Assembly (NCBI RefSeq): GCF_001424405.1
Contig: NZ_LMPS01000005.1
Coordinates: 248,001-312,000 of the forward strand
Source: Dyadobacter sp. Leaf189
Lineage (GTDB): Bacteria; Bacteroidota; Bacteroidia; Cytophagales; Spirosomataceae
Length of the DNA: 64,000 bases
Reading direction: 5' to 3'
Shown: piece by piece, positions 33,625-41,310 of the stretch
How positions within the stretch are numbered: position 1 is the stretch's first letter
Layout of the letters: every line of letters begins with the position of its first letter
Notes under the pieces: model-generated
The model's input: the letters and a program-made list of their open reading frames with translations, nothing else
Told to the model about the DNA's origin: nothing
The model's database searches: none
Position numbers and translations under genes: made by a program

Positions 33625-33968
33625 TTCCCTTTTGCTTTGTGATTCAAATATTGCCTCCTTATTTCATCAGCTTTTTTAATGTCTTTTGCCGGCGTCTTTT
33701 GAGTCTTCTTTACAAGTCCGTGAGTTGCAACAACCATTATTTCCTCACCATCAGTTTTATCCCAAAAAGAAAAAAGCCGATAAGCTTTGCCATTATATAG
33801 CGTTCGAAATTCCCAAATAAAATCATTCAATTTCTTGAATAGCTCATTGTCATTTACAAACTGAGATTTTCTGATGTTGTAATAAATCTTGTCTCTTGTC
33901 TTTTCATCAAGATTATCTAAGAATTTGACAGCGTCTGGCAAAAATTCAATTTCAAAGTGTGCTTTCAT
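33621..33968 (-). CDS. HigB/Gp49-like toxin, RelE superfamily (pair 1)
   Basis: About 115 residues from the preferred ATG at 33968 (MKAHFEIEF); the frame is open to 33989. The sequence has the RelE/HigB-like pattern: an N-terminal strand, a helix pair (AVKFLDNLDEKTRDKIYYNI), a strand with FIWEFRTLYNGKAYRLFSFW and the C-terminal HGLVKKTQKTPAKDIKKADEIRRQYL signature of Gp49-like toxins. These are mRNA interferases acting on ribosome-bound mRNA. The antitoxin gene follows with a 4-base overlap. Confidence 0.9.
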   Translation of the reverse strand: MKAHFEIEFLPDAVKFLDNLDEKTRDKIYYNIRKSQFVNDNELFKKLNDFIWEFRTLYNGKAYRLFSFWDKTDGEEIMVVATHGLVKKTQKTPAKDIKKADEIRRQYLNHKAKGK

Positions 33969-34040
33969 GCAAAGATAGATCAAAGTCATAAATTTCCCAA
34001 TTGGGAAACAGTGTGTTGTTCTTTAATTTTGTTCTTGGTG

Positions 34041-34352
34041 TCACCCAGTCACGCTCAACCTCAAATTCCCTCCCAAACCCTCCCTCACAATCCGCATCAA
34101 AGTAGAAAGTCTGATGTCGCTCGCATTGTTTTCGATTCTTGAAATGTACGTTTTCGTAGTGCCGCATTTGTCGGCGAGTTGCTCTTGTGTCAGGCCTTGT
34201 TTCTTGCGTAGCTCCTGAATCATTGCGCCTAGTTTGAAGGCTTCAAATTCCTCTTCGTATTGCTCTCGTTCGGCTGTGCCCCGTTTTCCATATTGGTCAT
34301 CCAAATGTGCGGAAAAGGATGTTAACTTTTTATTTGGAGTCTCGTTGCTCAT
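34041..34352 (-). CDS. HigA-like helix-turn-helix antitoxin (pair 2)
   Basis: A 103-residue XRE-family protein, a distant paralogue of the pair 1 antitoxin. It shares the leader pattern (LDDQYGKRGTAEREQYEEEF) and has a helix-turn-helix at about 45-77 (MIQELRKKQGLTQEQLADKCGTTKTYISRIEN). Its start overlaps the 3' end of the pair 2 toxin gene by 23 bases. It is followed, after about 72 bases, by the pair 1 toxin, so the two modules are in tandem on the minus strand. Confidence 0.9.
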   Translation of the reverse strand: MSNETPNKKLTSFSAHLDDQYGKRGTAEREQYEEEFEAFKLGAMIQELRKKQGLTQEQLADKCGTTKTYISRIENNASDIRLSTLMRIVREGLGGNLRLSVTG

Positions 34353-34686
34353 TGAAGTATTGTTTTTTGAGTTTTTCTGCCAGATCTAGTTCGCTTTTAG
34401 GCGTTTTTTGTGTTTTCTTCTGAAATCCATTTGCCAATACAATCAGGTTTCCTTTGTCAAAAAAGCTGAAAACGCGATAAATGTCAGACCCAACTTCTAC
34501 TCTGACTTCATAAATTCCAGTTGAGTTAGTCATGTGCTTGAAGTATTTCTCAGGCACTTTGTCAATCGTCGCAATGAGCTGTAATATCCAGTTGAATTTC
34601 TTCTTTACTTCGGGTTTCAGCTTCCCAAAAAAGTCGAGATAGTGATTGTCATAATAGAAGATATCCCTGATAAACTTTTTGCTCAT
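34330..34686 (-). CDS. HigB/Gp49-like toxin, RelE superfamily (pair 2)
   Basis: A 118-residue toxin of the same family as pair 1. Matching segments include FNWILQLIATIDKVPEKYFKHM, the strand IYEVRVEVGSDIYRVFSFFD and the conserved NGFQKKTQKTPKSELDLAEKLKKQY end. The shared KKTQKTP motif and identical gene order show common descent with pair 1, although the rest is strongly diverged. It is the first gene of the island on this strand; its promoter should lie in 34687-34800. Confidence 0.9.
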   Translation of the reverse strand: MSKKFIRDIFYYDNHYLDFFGKLKPEVKKKFNWILQLIATIDKVPEKYFKHMTNSTGIYEVRVEVGSDIYRVFSFFDKGNLIVLANGFQKKTQKTPKSELDLAEKLKKQYFNEQRDSK

Positions 34687-34800
34687 TGTTTTTATAGTGG
34701 TGTAAGTCTTGTTTGTAAAGTTAGCTAATTAGGTAACAAACGAAAAGTGTCGGGTGGTTTTTTTAAAATAAATATTTGAAAATCTGGTATTAGGGATCAG

Positions 34801-34855
34801 TATAAAAGCTCAAAAGGCAACCAGCGCGAAGCCGATTGCCTTTTGAGCTTTTATA
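34801..34855. terminator. Terminator with a 20-bp stem after the DeoR gene
   Basis: A perfect 20-bp inverted repeat (34801-34820 with 34836-34855; core AAAAGCTCAAAAGGCAA) with a 15-base loop. It lies just past the stop of the DeoR-family gene and ends the long minus-strand operon before the toxin-antitoxin island. Confidence 0.9.
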
Positions 34856-34871
34856 GAAGTTACTTCGTGAT

Positions 34872-35636
34872 TTACCCCTCCGCCACAATCACCTCAATAT
34901 TATGCTGCTTCAGCATCTTCAAATCCGCCTCTTCGATCTTATCATCCGTCACTACTTTGTGAATTTTCTCAAAACCGCAAATAAATGCCAGCCCTGATTT
35001 CTTGAATTTCGATGAATCAGAGACAATTATGACCTCTTCGGCAATATCGATCATGATCTGGTTCAGATGCGCTTCTTCCATGTAATGCGTGAAAAAGCCG
35101 GCATTAGCCTTCATGCCGTCAATGCCCAGGAAGAGTTTGTTGCAATACAATTGCTTAAAATTCCGCTCGGCCATGGGGCCAACCAGTGACATCGAGAATT
35201 CTTTCAGATAGCCGCCTGGCATGTACACTTGCAGGTTTTCGTATTGGGCCAGGTTGTTGACGATGTCCAGCGCGTTGCTGATCACAGTCAGACTTTTGAA
35301 TTTTTCGAGATTGTTCGAAATCTCAAAAGTCGTCGTGCCCGAATCGAGGATAATGCTGTCGCCTTCGTTAATCAGCGACACGGCTTTGCGGCCGATCAGG
35401 CGCTTGGTGTCATGGTTGATCTTACGTTTTTCGGTGACGGTCAGCGCGATGTTATTTGTTTTAAAAGCCCCGCCGTGCGCCCGCACGAGCAGGTTGCTAT
35501 TTTCCAGTTTGTCGAGGTCGTTGCGAATCGTCACTTCGCTCACTTCCAGCATCTCGCTCAAATCGTTCACATTCACTTCGCCCAGCTCGTCCAGTTTTTG
35601 AAGTATGAGCGAGCGGCGCTGCGCAGTCTTTTTCAT
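34872..35636 (-). CDS. DeoR/GlpR-family transcriptional regulator (AgaR-like)
   Basis: A 254-residue repressor from the ATG at 35636 (MKKTAQRRSLIL); the frame is open to 35693. The N-terminal winged helix (about 1-60) has the DeoR signature RRSLILQKLDELGEVNVNDLSEMLEVSEVTIRNDLDKLE. The C-terminal sugar-phosphate sensor domain has DSGTTTFEISNNL, TVISNALDIVNNL, GPMAERNF, FLGIDGM and SDSSKF. Such regulators sense phosphorylated sugars, and AgaR of the N-acetylgalactosamine pathway belongs to this family. It is the last gene of the operon with GH123 and close to agaS, so a GalN-6-P or tagatose-phosphate effector is a reasonable inference. Confidence 0.92.
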   Translation of the reverse strand: MKKTAQRRSLILQKLDELGEVNVNDLSEMLEVSEVTIRNDLDKLENSNLLVRAHGGAFKTNNIALTVTEKRKINHDTKRLIGRKAVSLINEGDSIILDSGTTTFEISNNLEKFKSLTVISNALDIVNNLAQYENLQVYMPGGYLKEFSMSLVGPMAERNFKQLYCNKLFLGIDGMKANAGFFTHYMEEAHLNQIMIDIAEEVIIVSDSSKFKKSGLAFICGFEKIHKVVTDDKIEEADLKMLKQHNIEVIVAEG

Positions 35637-35711
35637 GGAATTAAAATCTTTTGATTCGTAAATGTAGCAACATTCAGTCAGATGGTTGTGCAAAAACGGG
35701 TCGGAACGTAA

Positions 35712-35990
35712 TCAGAGTGCCTTCGTTTCCTGTTCTTCCTCCAAATGCGCAAAAGCACGGTGCACCTCGATAATCTTTTCAATGCGGCTGATAATCAGCG
35801 TCATCATTTCTTTTGGGAAAGAGGCTTCCACAATAATGAGTTTCAATTCAGGATCTTCGGTTTTGAAGATCTGAATGTAATGCACGTCAAACCGGCTTTT
35901 GCCGAAAGTATGCAAAATGCGGCTCAAAACATTGTTCACGTCGCTGGCATAGATCGATATCCGGCTCGGACCGGCTGGCTGATTTTCCAT
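35712..35990 (-). CDS. Small ACT-domain-like protein
   Basis: A 92-residue soluble protein. The predicted strand-helix-strand-strand-helix-strand order fits one ACT domain: ISIYASDVNNVLSRILHTFGKSRFDVHYIQIF, then LKLIIVEASFPKEMMTLIISRIEKIIEVHRAF. It resembles the regulatory small subunit of acetolactate synthase, but no synthase gene is present. ACT domains usually bind amino acids or other small ligands and dimerise. It lies 4 bases after the esterase stop and just before the DeoR gene, so it belongs to this operon. Its role is unknown. Confidence 0.7.
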   Translation of the reverse strand: MENQPAGPSRISIYASDVNNVLSRILHTFGKSRFDVHYIQIFKTEDPELKLIIVEASFPKEMMTLIISRIEKIIEVHRAFAHLEEEQETKAL

Positions 35991-35994
35991 CGAA

Positions 35995-38010
35995 CTATCT
36001 TTTGACTTTCACCTTAAATGCAACCCGCCTCGTCTCCGAGATAAACGAATGCGCCCCGTGGCTGTCCCGGCGCGTGTTGCCGGTTTTGGGATATTCGTAA
36101 ATGCCGTAAAACGTAATTTCATGTCCGTCCGGGCAATTGGGCTTAATCTGCACCTGCGAAGTCAGCCGCTCCGCACCCGACCAATCGGCCCGGGCCAAGA
36201 ACAACATCCGGCGATTTTCCATGGCCACATAAGGATCTTCGGTATAAAGCCGGAGACCAAAGTCATGCAGCGAATCCAGGTCAGATTTGGTAAAAATGCT
36301 GATCCATTCGCCGGGATTAGCGATTCCGTCCCCATTTCCTTCACCGACACGCGTTTGCTTTTCGACTTCCAGATTCACATTCCGCCCGTCTGCAATGATG
36401 AAATTTGTGAGTCTTTTTTCGGATGAATAAAATGGTACTTCCAGCAAAAACTGGTCTTTTTTACCGTTATAATTCAATACTAATTTCAGCTTCGCGCGGT
36501 CTAAGGTGGCATTCCGCGAGCGTATTTTGAAACCTGTCTTTTCATGCAAAGCTCCTTGCGCCAGCTTTGCAATCGTCATCGCCGGACTGATCACTTCCAC
36601 GTCTTCATCCTGTGCAATCAGCTCAACCCGAATGGAATCCACCGCCGCGCCGCCTTTATTGAATAGCACCGGATACAGCGGGATAATGTCCCCAACAGCA
36701 GGCATCTGTCGGTCGAGCGTGTACGTCGCCATTGTAATGTGGCCGGGATCGCCGCTTTTATAAATACCAACATTTGTTTGCTCTCCTGTTCCCAGCCATT
36801 GAATACGGCCTTTTGCATCGCTCCGCACATTGGTGCGAGAAATCTTACGGGTAGGAACATCCAGCTGAATGAGTTCGTAGCGCGTATTCGGTGTGTAAAT
36901 GCTATCGGTAACAATCTTCACTGACAAACCAGAAACCGTCGGACCGTCGGGCAGCCATTTTTTGGTTTGTAAACCAAATCCTTCTTTACGCACATCGTCC
37001 ATTATGCTGAATCCTGGTATTTTCCGATCTGTTTTCACATCATAATTCCAGACTGAAAAATTAGGATAAAGATCAATGTGATGCCACTTTTCAGGCTTTG
37101 CCAGCGGCATCCGGAAGTACTTCATGTGAAAATCAAACTGCCCTTTGATATTCACTGCATTGTGAAAGCCGCGAAAGTAGCCGATCCCGTAATGCCAGCT
37201 TTCGTAATTCAGCTCCAAGGTTTTATAAGCATTGTCAATTTCCTGATCGTGCTGCCGCAAAAAATCCTTGCTGCCCAGATGCATTCTAATCGGCAAACCC
37301 ACAAAGTTGCGGCCCATTTCCTTAAACGGCGTGAAAATCTGCAAGGCTTTCGGTCCCACTGTAAATGATGCCGACGGACAAAAAAATGAAGCGCTCGACA
37401 GCAAATGCGGGTACTTGGAAGCCACCAGCATCGACATAAATCCACCCATGCTCAGCCCCGAAACCGCCCGGCTTTCACGGTTCGATTTTGTCCGATAATG
37501 CGAATCAATGTATTTAACAAACTCCGGGAAGTAGTCCACAAACTGCCGGTCTTCTTTCACCGGTGCAATGTCGTAAGGGCGCGGATATTGCGCGGGCACA
37601 AAACCGTCCCATTTGGCAATAATCACATCGTTATCTGCTACATAGCTCGTAAAGTTATCCAGCGAATCCGGTCCGGTGCGGGCGTAGTTTCCATTAAAAT
37701 CATCATAGTAGCGTGCCTCACCAGAGCGGGAAACCTCACCTTCCGCCGGACCATTAAACCGCCCCGCATTCCCATGAAAATAGTAAATCACCGGGTAGCG
37801 ACGCTCGGGATGCTGGTGGTAATCAGCCGGCAAAATCAGCCGAAAATTACGCTCCTCGTTGAATACCTCGCTATAATGCTTCGCGTCTTCGATAATTCCT
37901 TTCGGCTGCGGCGACTGCGCGTAGGAAATCAGGCTTGCTGCCAATAATAGCAAGCCGATAAGAAGCTGCGTTTTCGTGTTTTTATTTTTAAACAAAATCA
38001 TTGAGTTCAT
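35995..38010 (-). CDS. Exported CE1-like alpha/beta-hydrolase esterase
   Basis: A 671-residue secreted protein. A signal peptide (to about residue 31) precedes an esterase-D/CE1-type alpha/beta hydrolase (about 45-300), with an oxyanion-side YPVIYYFHGNAG and the nucleophile elbow GLSMGG (Ser at about 191). The remaining 350 residues are beta-rich and form one or more sandwich domains of unknown type. CE1-like enzymes remove acyl or feruloyl groups from polysaccharides. The gene follows the DUF5107-TPR gene with a 3-base gap and precedes the ACT-like gene by 4 bases, so it is a tight operon member. A deacylating role in glycan use is inferred. Confidence 0.82.
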   Translation of the reverse strand: MNSMILFKNKNTKTQLLIGLLLLAASLISYAQSPQPKGIIEDAKHYSEVFNEERNFRLILPADYHQHPERRYPVIYYFHGNAGRFNGPAEGEVSRSGEARYYDDFNGNYARTGPDSLDNFTSYVADNDVIIAKWDGFVPAQYPRPYDIAPVKEDRQFVDYFPEFVKYIDSHYRTKSNRESRAVSGLSMGGFMSMLVASKYPHLLSSASFFCPSASFTVGPKALQIFTPFKEMGRNFVGLPIRMHLGSKDFLRQHDQEIDNAYKTLELNYESWHYGIGYFRGFHNAVNIKGQFDFHMKYFRMPLAKPEKWHHIDLYPNFSVWNYDVKTDRKIPGFSIMDDVRKEGFGLQTKKWLPDGPTVSGLSVKIVTDSIYTPNTRYELIQLDVPTRKISRTNVRSDAKGRIQWLGTGEQTNVGIYKSGDPGHITMATYTLDRQMPAVGDIIPLYPVLFNKGGAAVDSIRVELIAQDEDVEVISPAMTIAKLAQGALHEKTGFKIRSRNATLDRAKLKLVLNYNGKKDQFLLEVPFYSSEKRLTNFIIADGRNVNLEVEKQTRVGEGNGDGIANPGEWISIFTKSDLDSLHDFGLRLYTEDPYVAMENRRMLFLARADWSGAERLTSQVQIKPNCPDGHEITFYGIYEYPKTGNTRRDSHGAHSFISETRRVAFKVKVKR

Positions 38011-38013
38011 GCA

Positions 38014-41000
38014 TTACTGTTCCTCCTTTTTGCGCATTTCGACCAGATCAAGTGTTCTAAAAAAGAGCGTAGTCAGGTTGTATTTTTTATCTGCTGTTAA
38101 TTCTTTTCTGAGCTTGTCAGCGAGCGTTTTATCGTTTACGGTTTGGGCTAAAATCCATTTCACTTCCGGCGCGTCGGAGCCTGGTAAAATTTCCCATTTG
38201 CGCAGTGAATCCTGCTCTGCTTTAAACTCAGTCAGGTATTTCGATGCCAGATCCGGTTTGCCGGAATCCCTCAACAGCTTCACGCCAAGGTAGTTGCTGA
38301 ATGCATTGCGGTTGCCTGCTTTGTCAGGATTAAGGGAATAGTCAATAATTCTTTGCTCGTACTGGCGGGCTCTTTCCGCGTGGCCAAGTTGCTTTTCGCA
38401 ATAGGCAGCCAGGTAATCGATCAGCCGCGTATCCGGTTCGTTGGGTTTTCCGGTGCCCAGGTTTTCAGGCCAGAGGCGGGCCTTTTCAAGTGATTTTAAT
38501 GCTTCCTTGTACTTTTTATTTTCAACCAAAGTAAGCGCATTTGCCAGATTTGCAATTACATATAATGTATGTCCCTCCCGCGCACCTTCCTGCGGTAGTA
38601 CTTTCACTTTTTCAAGCACACGCAAACTTGCCGAAAAGTTGCCTGCATTCAATAGCGATTTTGCATAATCAATTCCGATTACCGGGTTATCAGCAAAACG
38701 TTCGTACGCCTTCTGCGCGTTGGTTAAGGCTTTTTCCCGCACGCTCTCGCCCCCAGTATTGAAATGCTGGGTTAGGTAATGCCATGTGCGCCACTCCTTG
38801 GGATTGAGCTGGTTTGCTTTTTCAAGATCAAGCTGCGCCTGTTGTTTGGAAGCAGCGTCGCCTTGAAAAAGTGTTCCCCTCGCCATATAAAAAGGTGCAA
38901 AGTCGGGTTCGTTTTTGCAGGCTGCAAAGTGCGTCTTCGCGTTTTCTTTATCCGCAAGATGCCAGTAAATCAGACCCAGATAATAGCGGTTTTTCCAGGA
39001 AGGAAGCTGCTTTTCAGCCCACATTAATACGGGAATGGTTTCCAAACGAAAAGGAAATACAAACTCCGGCGACATTGCAATGGCATCCTGCAAATGCTTT
39101 TTACTTTCAGCAGGCGCGGAATCACGATTTAAATAGGCTAGCCAGTAAGAAACAGTAGGGTAGGCGGGTGCTAATGCGAGCACCTGTTTCGCTTCCTGAT
39201 TCTGGCCCTGATTGACATAATCCATCGCCAGTTCCAGGTACGTTTCATGTGGTAGCTCGTTGCGGATCGCCTGCTGGAAAATGGTCTGGTTTTCTTTATT
39301 GGGCGCAAGCAGATATTGCTCAAAATGAGCGTAGTGGCTAAGCGGATCGACTTCCAGCAGTTCTTTCCAAACCTGCGCGGTTTGTTCCGGTTTGTTCAAC
39401 TTTCGCAACGCAGTACCTAGCAATTGATAGGCAGTCAGGTTGTTGCGGTTGTAATCCAGTGCTTTCCTCGCATCGTGCTCCGCTTTTTCATAATCCTGCT
39501 TTTGCAATGCAATACCCGCCAGCTGCGCGTAGGCGCCCGATCGATATTCCATTGTCCAGGTTGCAACCGACAATGCTTCTTCCGCTTTCGTCAGGTCGCC
39601 GAGCTTGCGATGAAGTGCTCCATATAAATAGTTTGCGCCGCCGTGATAGGTATTTTCAGCCAGAGCTCTTCTTGCAAAATCCAGACCCTGCGCATATTCA
39701 CCTTTGCGATAATGGTACTCCGCCAGCCTAACCAACGCGCCGCTGTGCGTCGGTTCTTTTTCCAAGACGGCCAGGAAACGCTGATGTGCGCCTTGAAAAT
39801 TGCGCATCGCGTTTTCATCTTCACCCAATTCAAAAATGCGCTCCGCTGAATGTGGATCCTGTTTTTCGGCTGAAATAATAGGTCGGTCTAAAATCTTTTC
39901 GGGCTGAGCAGCATACACCAACCGATCATTGCCAACACTTACGCGAACTGATTTTTGATCGATACCCGACAGCGGAATTGTTTTCACAAAGACCTCCATC
40001 GGTTTCAATTGCAGCGGATTTTGAAAAATCGTTTTTCCGCTAACCGCCACTTTTAGCGTATCATGAATGAAAGAAATCGGGTTGATAATGATTTTCAAAC
40101 TATCACCAGCAGATGTCACATTCAGCGTACCATAAGGCGATGCATCCACCATCCCGCCCGCGCCTTTGACCGGGAACCAGTATTCTGTTTTGGTCTCAGA
40201 ATAAAATGGTCCCAGTGACTTCTGGTTATACGGACTATGGAACCCGCTTCGCTCCGCCGCCTGGTTGAATGTCACACCCGACTGTGCCTCAATATATTGC
40301 CCGTCTTTATCCGTCAGCAAATCTTCCCAGATGCCACCTTCACGCGCCCGCGACCAGATCCACAGTTTCTTGCCTGGCGCATCCGAATAAGGTGCCCAGT
40401 GACCAAAGCCAAATTTGCGGTCGTGCCAGTAGCCGCCAAACCATTCCGTATGCGTGCCGACGACGTGATAAGATTTGTCGCCGCCCGAATTATTGTTTTT
40501 GTAAAAAGACAGATCCACGCCTTTTTCATCCACGGGCCACGGACTTGCATTGCCATCGTGCCCCACATGATGCGTGCCCGGAAAAAAGAACTGCATATCA
40601 TCAGAAGCCCGGAAAGCCGCATTTTCCCAGGAAAGATAGGAATCGTGCAGGGGTAGGGGATTGTACCAAAGACTTTGCGTTTCGAAATATGCCTTGTCTT
40701 TCGGGAGCACGATTTTGACGCGCCATTGCGTTCGCGAAGCCAGGTCCAGGCCGCCTACGACGCAGGTTACACTGCCGTCGGGATTGTTTTGCATCACATA
40801 ATCCACCGCCGCAGCTGCCCAGGGAGCGTGACCGAGGTCGAGGCCGAAGTTATGCTCAATGCCGCCGCTCGTCCATGGTCCACGGATGCCGATCGCGCGG
40901 AATTTCATGACGTGATTGGTGTATACAAACTCCTCGCCCGTCGATTTCTCAGTCGCGCCCATGACTTTCCCACCCACTTCCGGCAGCACCTGCACTTTGA

Positions 41001-41280
41001 TGTACGGGTTTTCCAGTTCTACGATTTTCCAGTTTTTGGTCGTGCTTTTGTCCGTATAGCCGTCGAAAACATAATATGGATAAAACGGCGCAACTTTTTT
41101 GCCGATTCCCATCACCGGCAGCGGGCTGGGATCAGAAAACGGGTATGTTTTCATCGCCTGGACCTGCTCGGTGATACTGGCTTTTTGCGCGATTAACGCT
41201 GGCGAAGTTGCCAGTAAAGCCAGAACAAACCGGGTTGTTCTGGCATTCAACGGCAGAGAAAAAGAGGAGAGGGCACTCAC
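38014..41280 (-). CDS. DUF5107 protein with C-terminal TPR repeats, exported
   Basis: A 1088-residue protein. After a signal peptide (cleavage near IAQKA) comes a DUF5107 domain (about 45-340), with PFYPYYVFDGYT, LPEVGGKVMGATEKSTG, GPWTSGGIEHNFG and the aromatic LWIWSRAREGGIWEDLLTD stretch. A beta-rich link leads to a long array of TPR-like helix pairs (about 470-1040, e.g. ALVRLAEYHYRKGEYAQGLDFARRAL). DUF5107 looks like a galactose-mutarotase/glycosidase-type beta-sandwich and occurs in glycan loci, but no activity is assigned here. It lies between GH123 and the esterase with gaps of 30 and 3 bases. Confidence 0.85.
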   Translation of the reverse strand: MSALSSFSLPLNARTTRFVLALLATSPALIAQKASITEQVQAMKTYPFSDPSPLPVMGIGKKVAPFYPYYVFDGYTDKSTTKNWKIVELENPYIKVQVLPEVGGKVMGATEKSTGEEFVYTNHVMKFRAIGIRGPWTSGGIEHNFGLDLGHAPWAAAAVDYVMQNNPDGSVTCVVGGLDLASRTQWRVKIVLPKDKAYFETQSLWYNPLPLHDSYLSWENAAFRASDDMQFFFPGTHHVGHDGNASPWPVDEKGVDLSFYKNNNSGGDKSYHVVGTHTEWFGGYWHDRKFGFGHWAPYSDAPGKKLWIWSRAREGGIWEDLLTDKDGQYIEAQSGVTFNQAAERSGFHSPYNQKSLGPFYSETKTEYWFPVKGAGGMVDASPYGTLNVTSAGDSLKIIINPISFIHDTLKVAVSGKTIFQNPLQLKPMEVFVKTIPLSGIDQKSVRVSVGNDRLVYAAQPEKILDRPIISAEKQDPHSAERIFELGEDENAMRNFQGAHQRFLAVLEKEPTHSGALVRLAEYHYRKGEYAQGLDFARRALAENTYHGGANYLYGALHRKLGDLTKAEEALSVATWTMEYRSGAYAQLAGIALQKQDYEKAEHDARKALDYNRNNLTAYQLLGTALRKLNKPEQTAQVWKELLEVDPLSHYAHFEQYLLAPNKENQTIFQQAIRNELPHETYLELAMDYVNQGQNQEAKQVLALAPAYPTVSYWLAYLNRDSAPAESKKHLQDAIAMSPEFVFPFRLETIPVLMWAEKQLPSWKNRYYLGLIYWHLADKENAKTHFAACKNEPDFAPFYMARGTLFQGDAASKQQAQLDLEKANQLNPKEWRTWHYLTQHFNTGGESVREKALTNAQKAYERFADNPVIGIDYAKSLLNAGNFSASLRVLEKVKVLPQEGAREGHTLYVIANLANALTLVENKKYKEALKSLEKARLWPENLGTGKPNEPDTRLIDYLAAYCEKQLGHAERARQYEQRIIDYSLNPDKAGNRNAFSNYLGVKLLRDSGKPDLASKYLTEFKAEQDSLRKWEILPGSDAPEVKWILAQTVNDKTLADKLRKELTADKKYNLTTLFFRTLDLVEMRKKEEQ

Positions 41281-41310
41281 GCAGATGATAAATTTTAAAT
41301 AGTCGCGATA

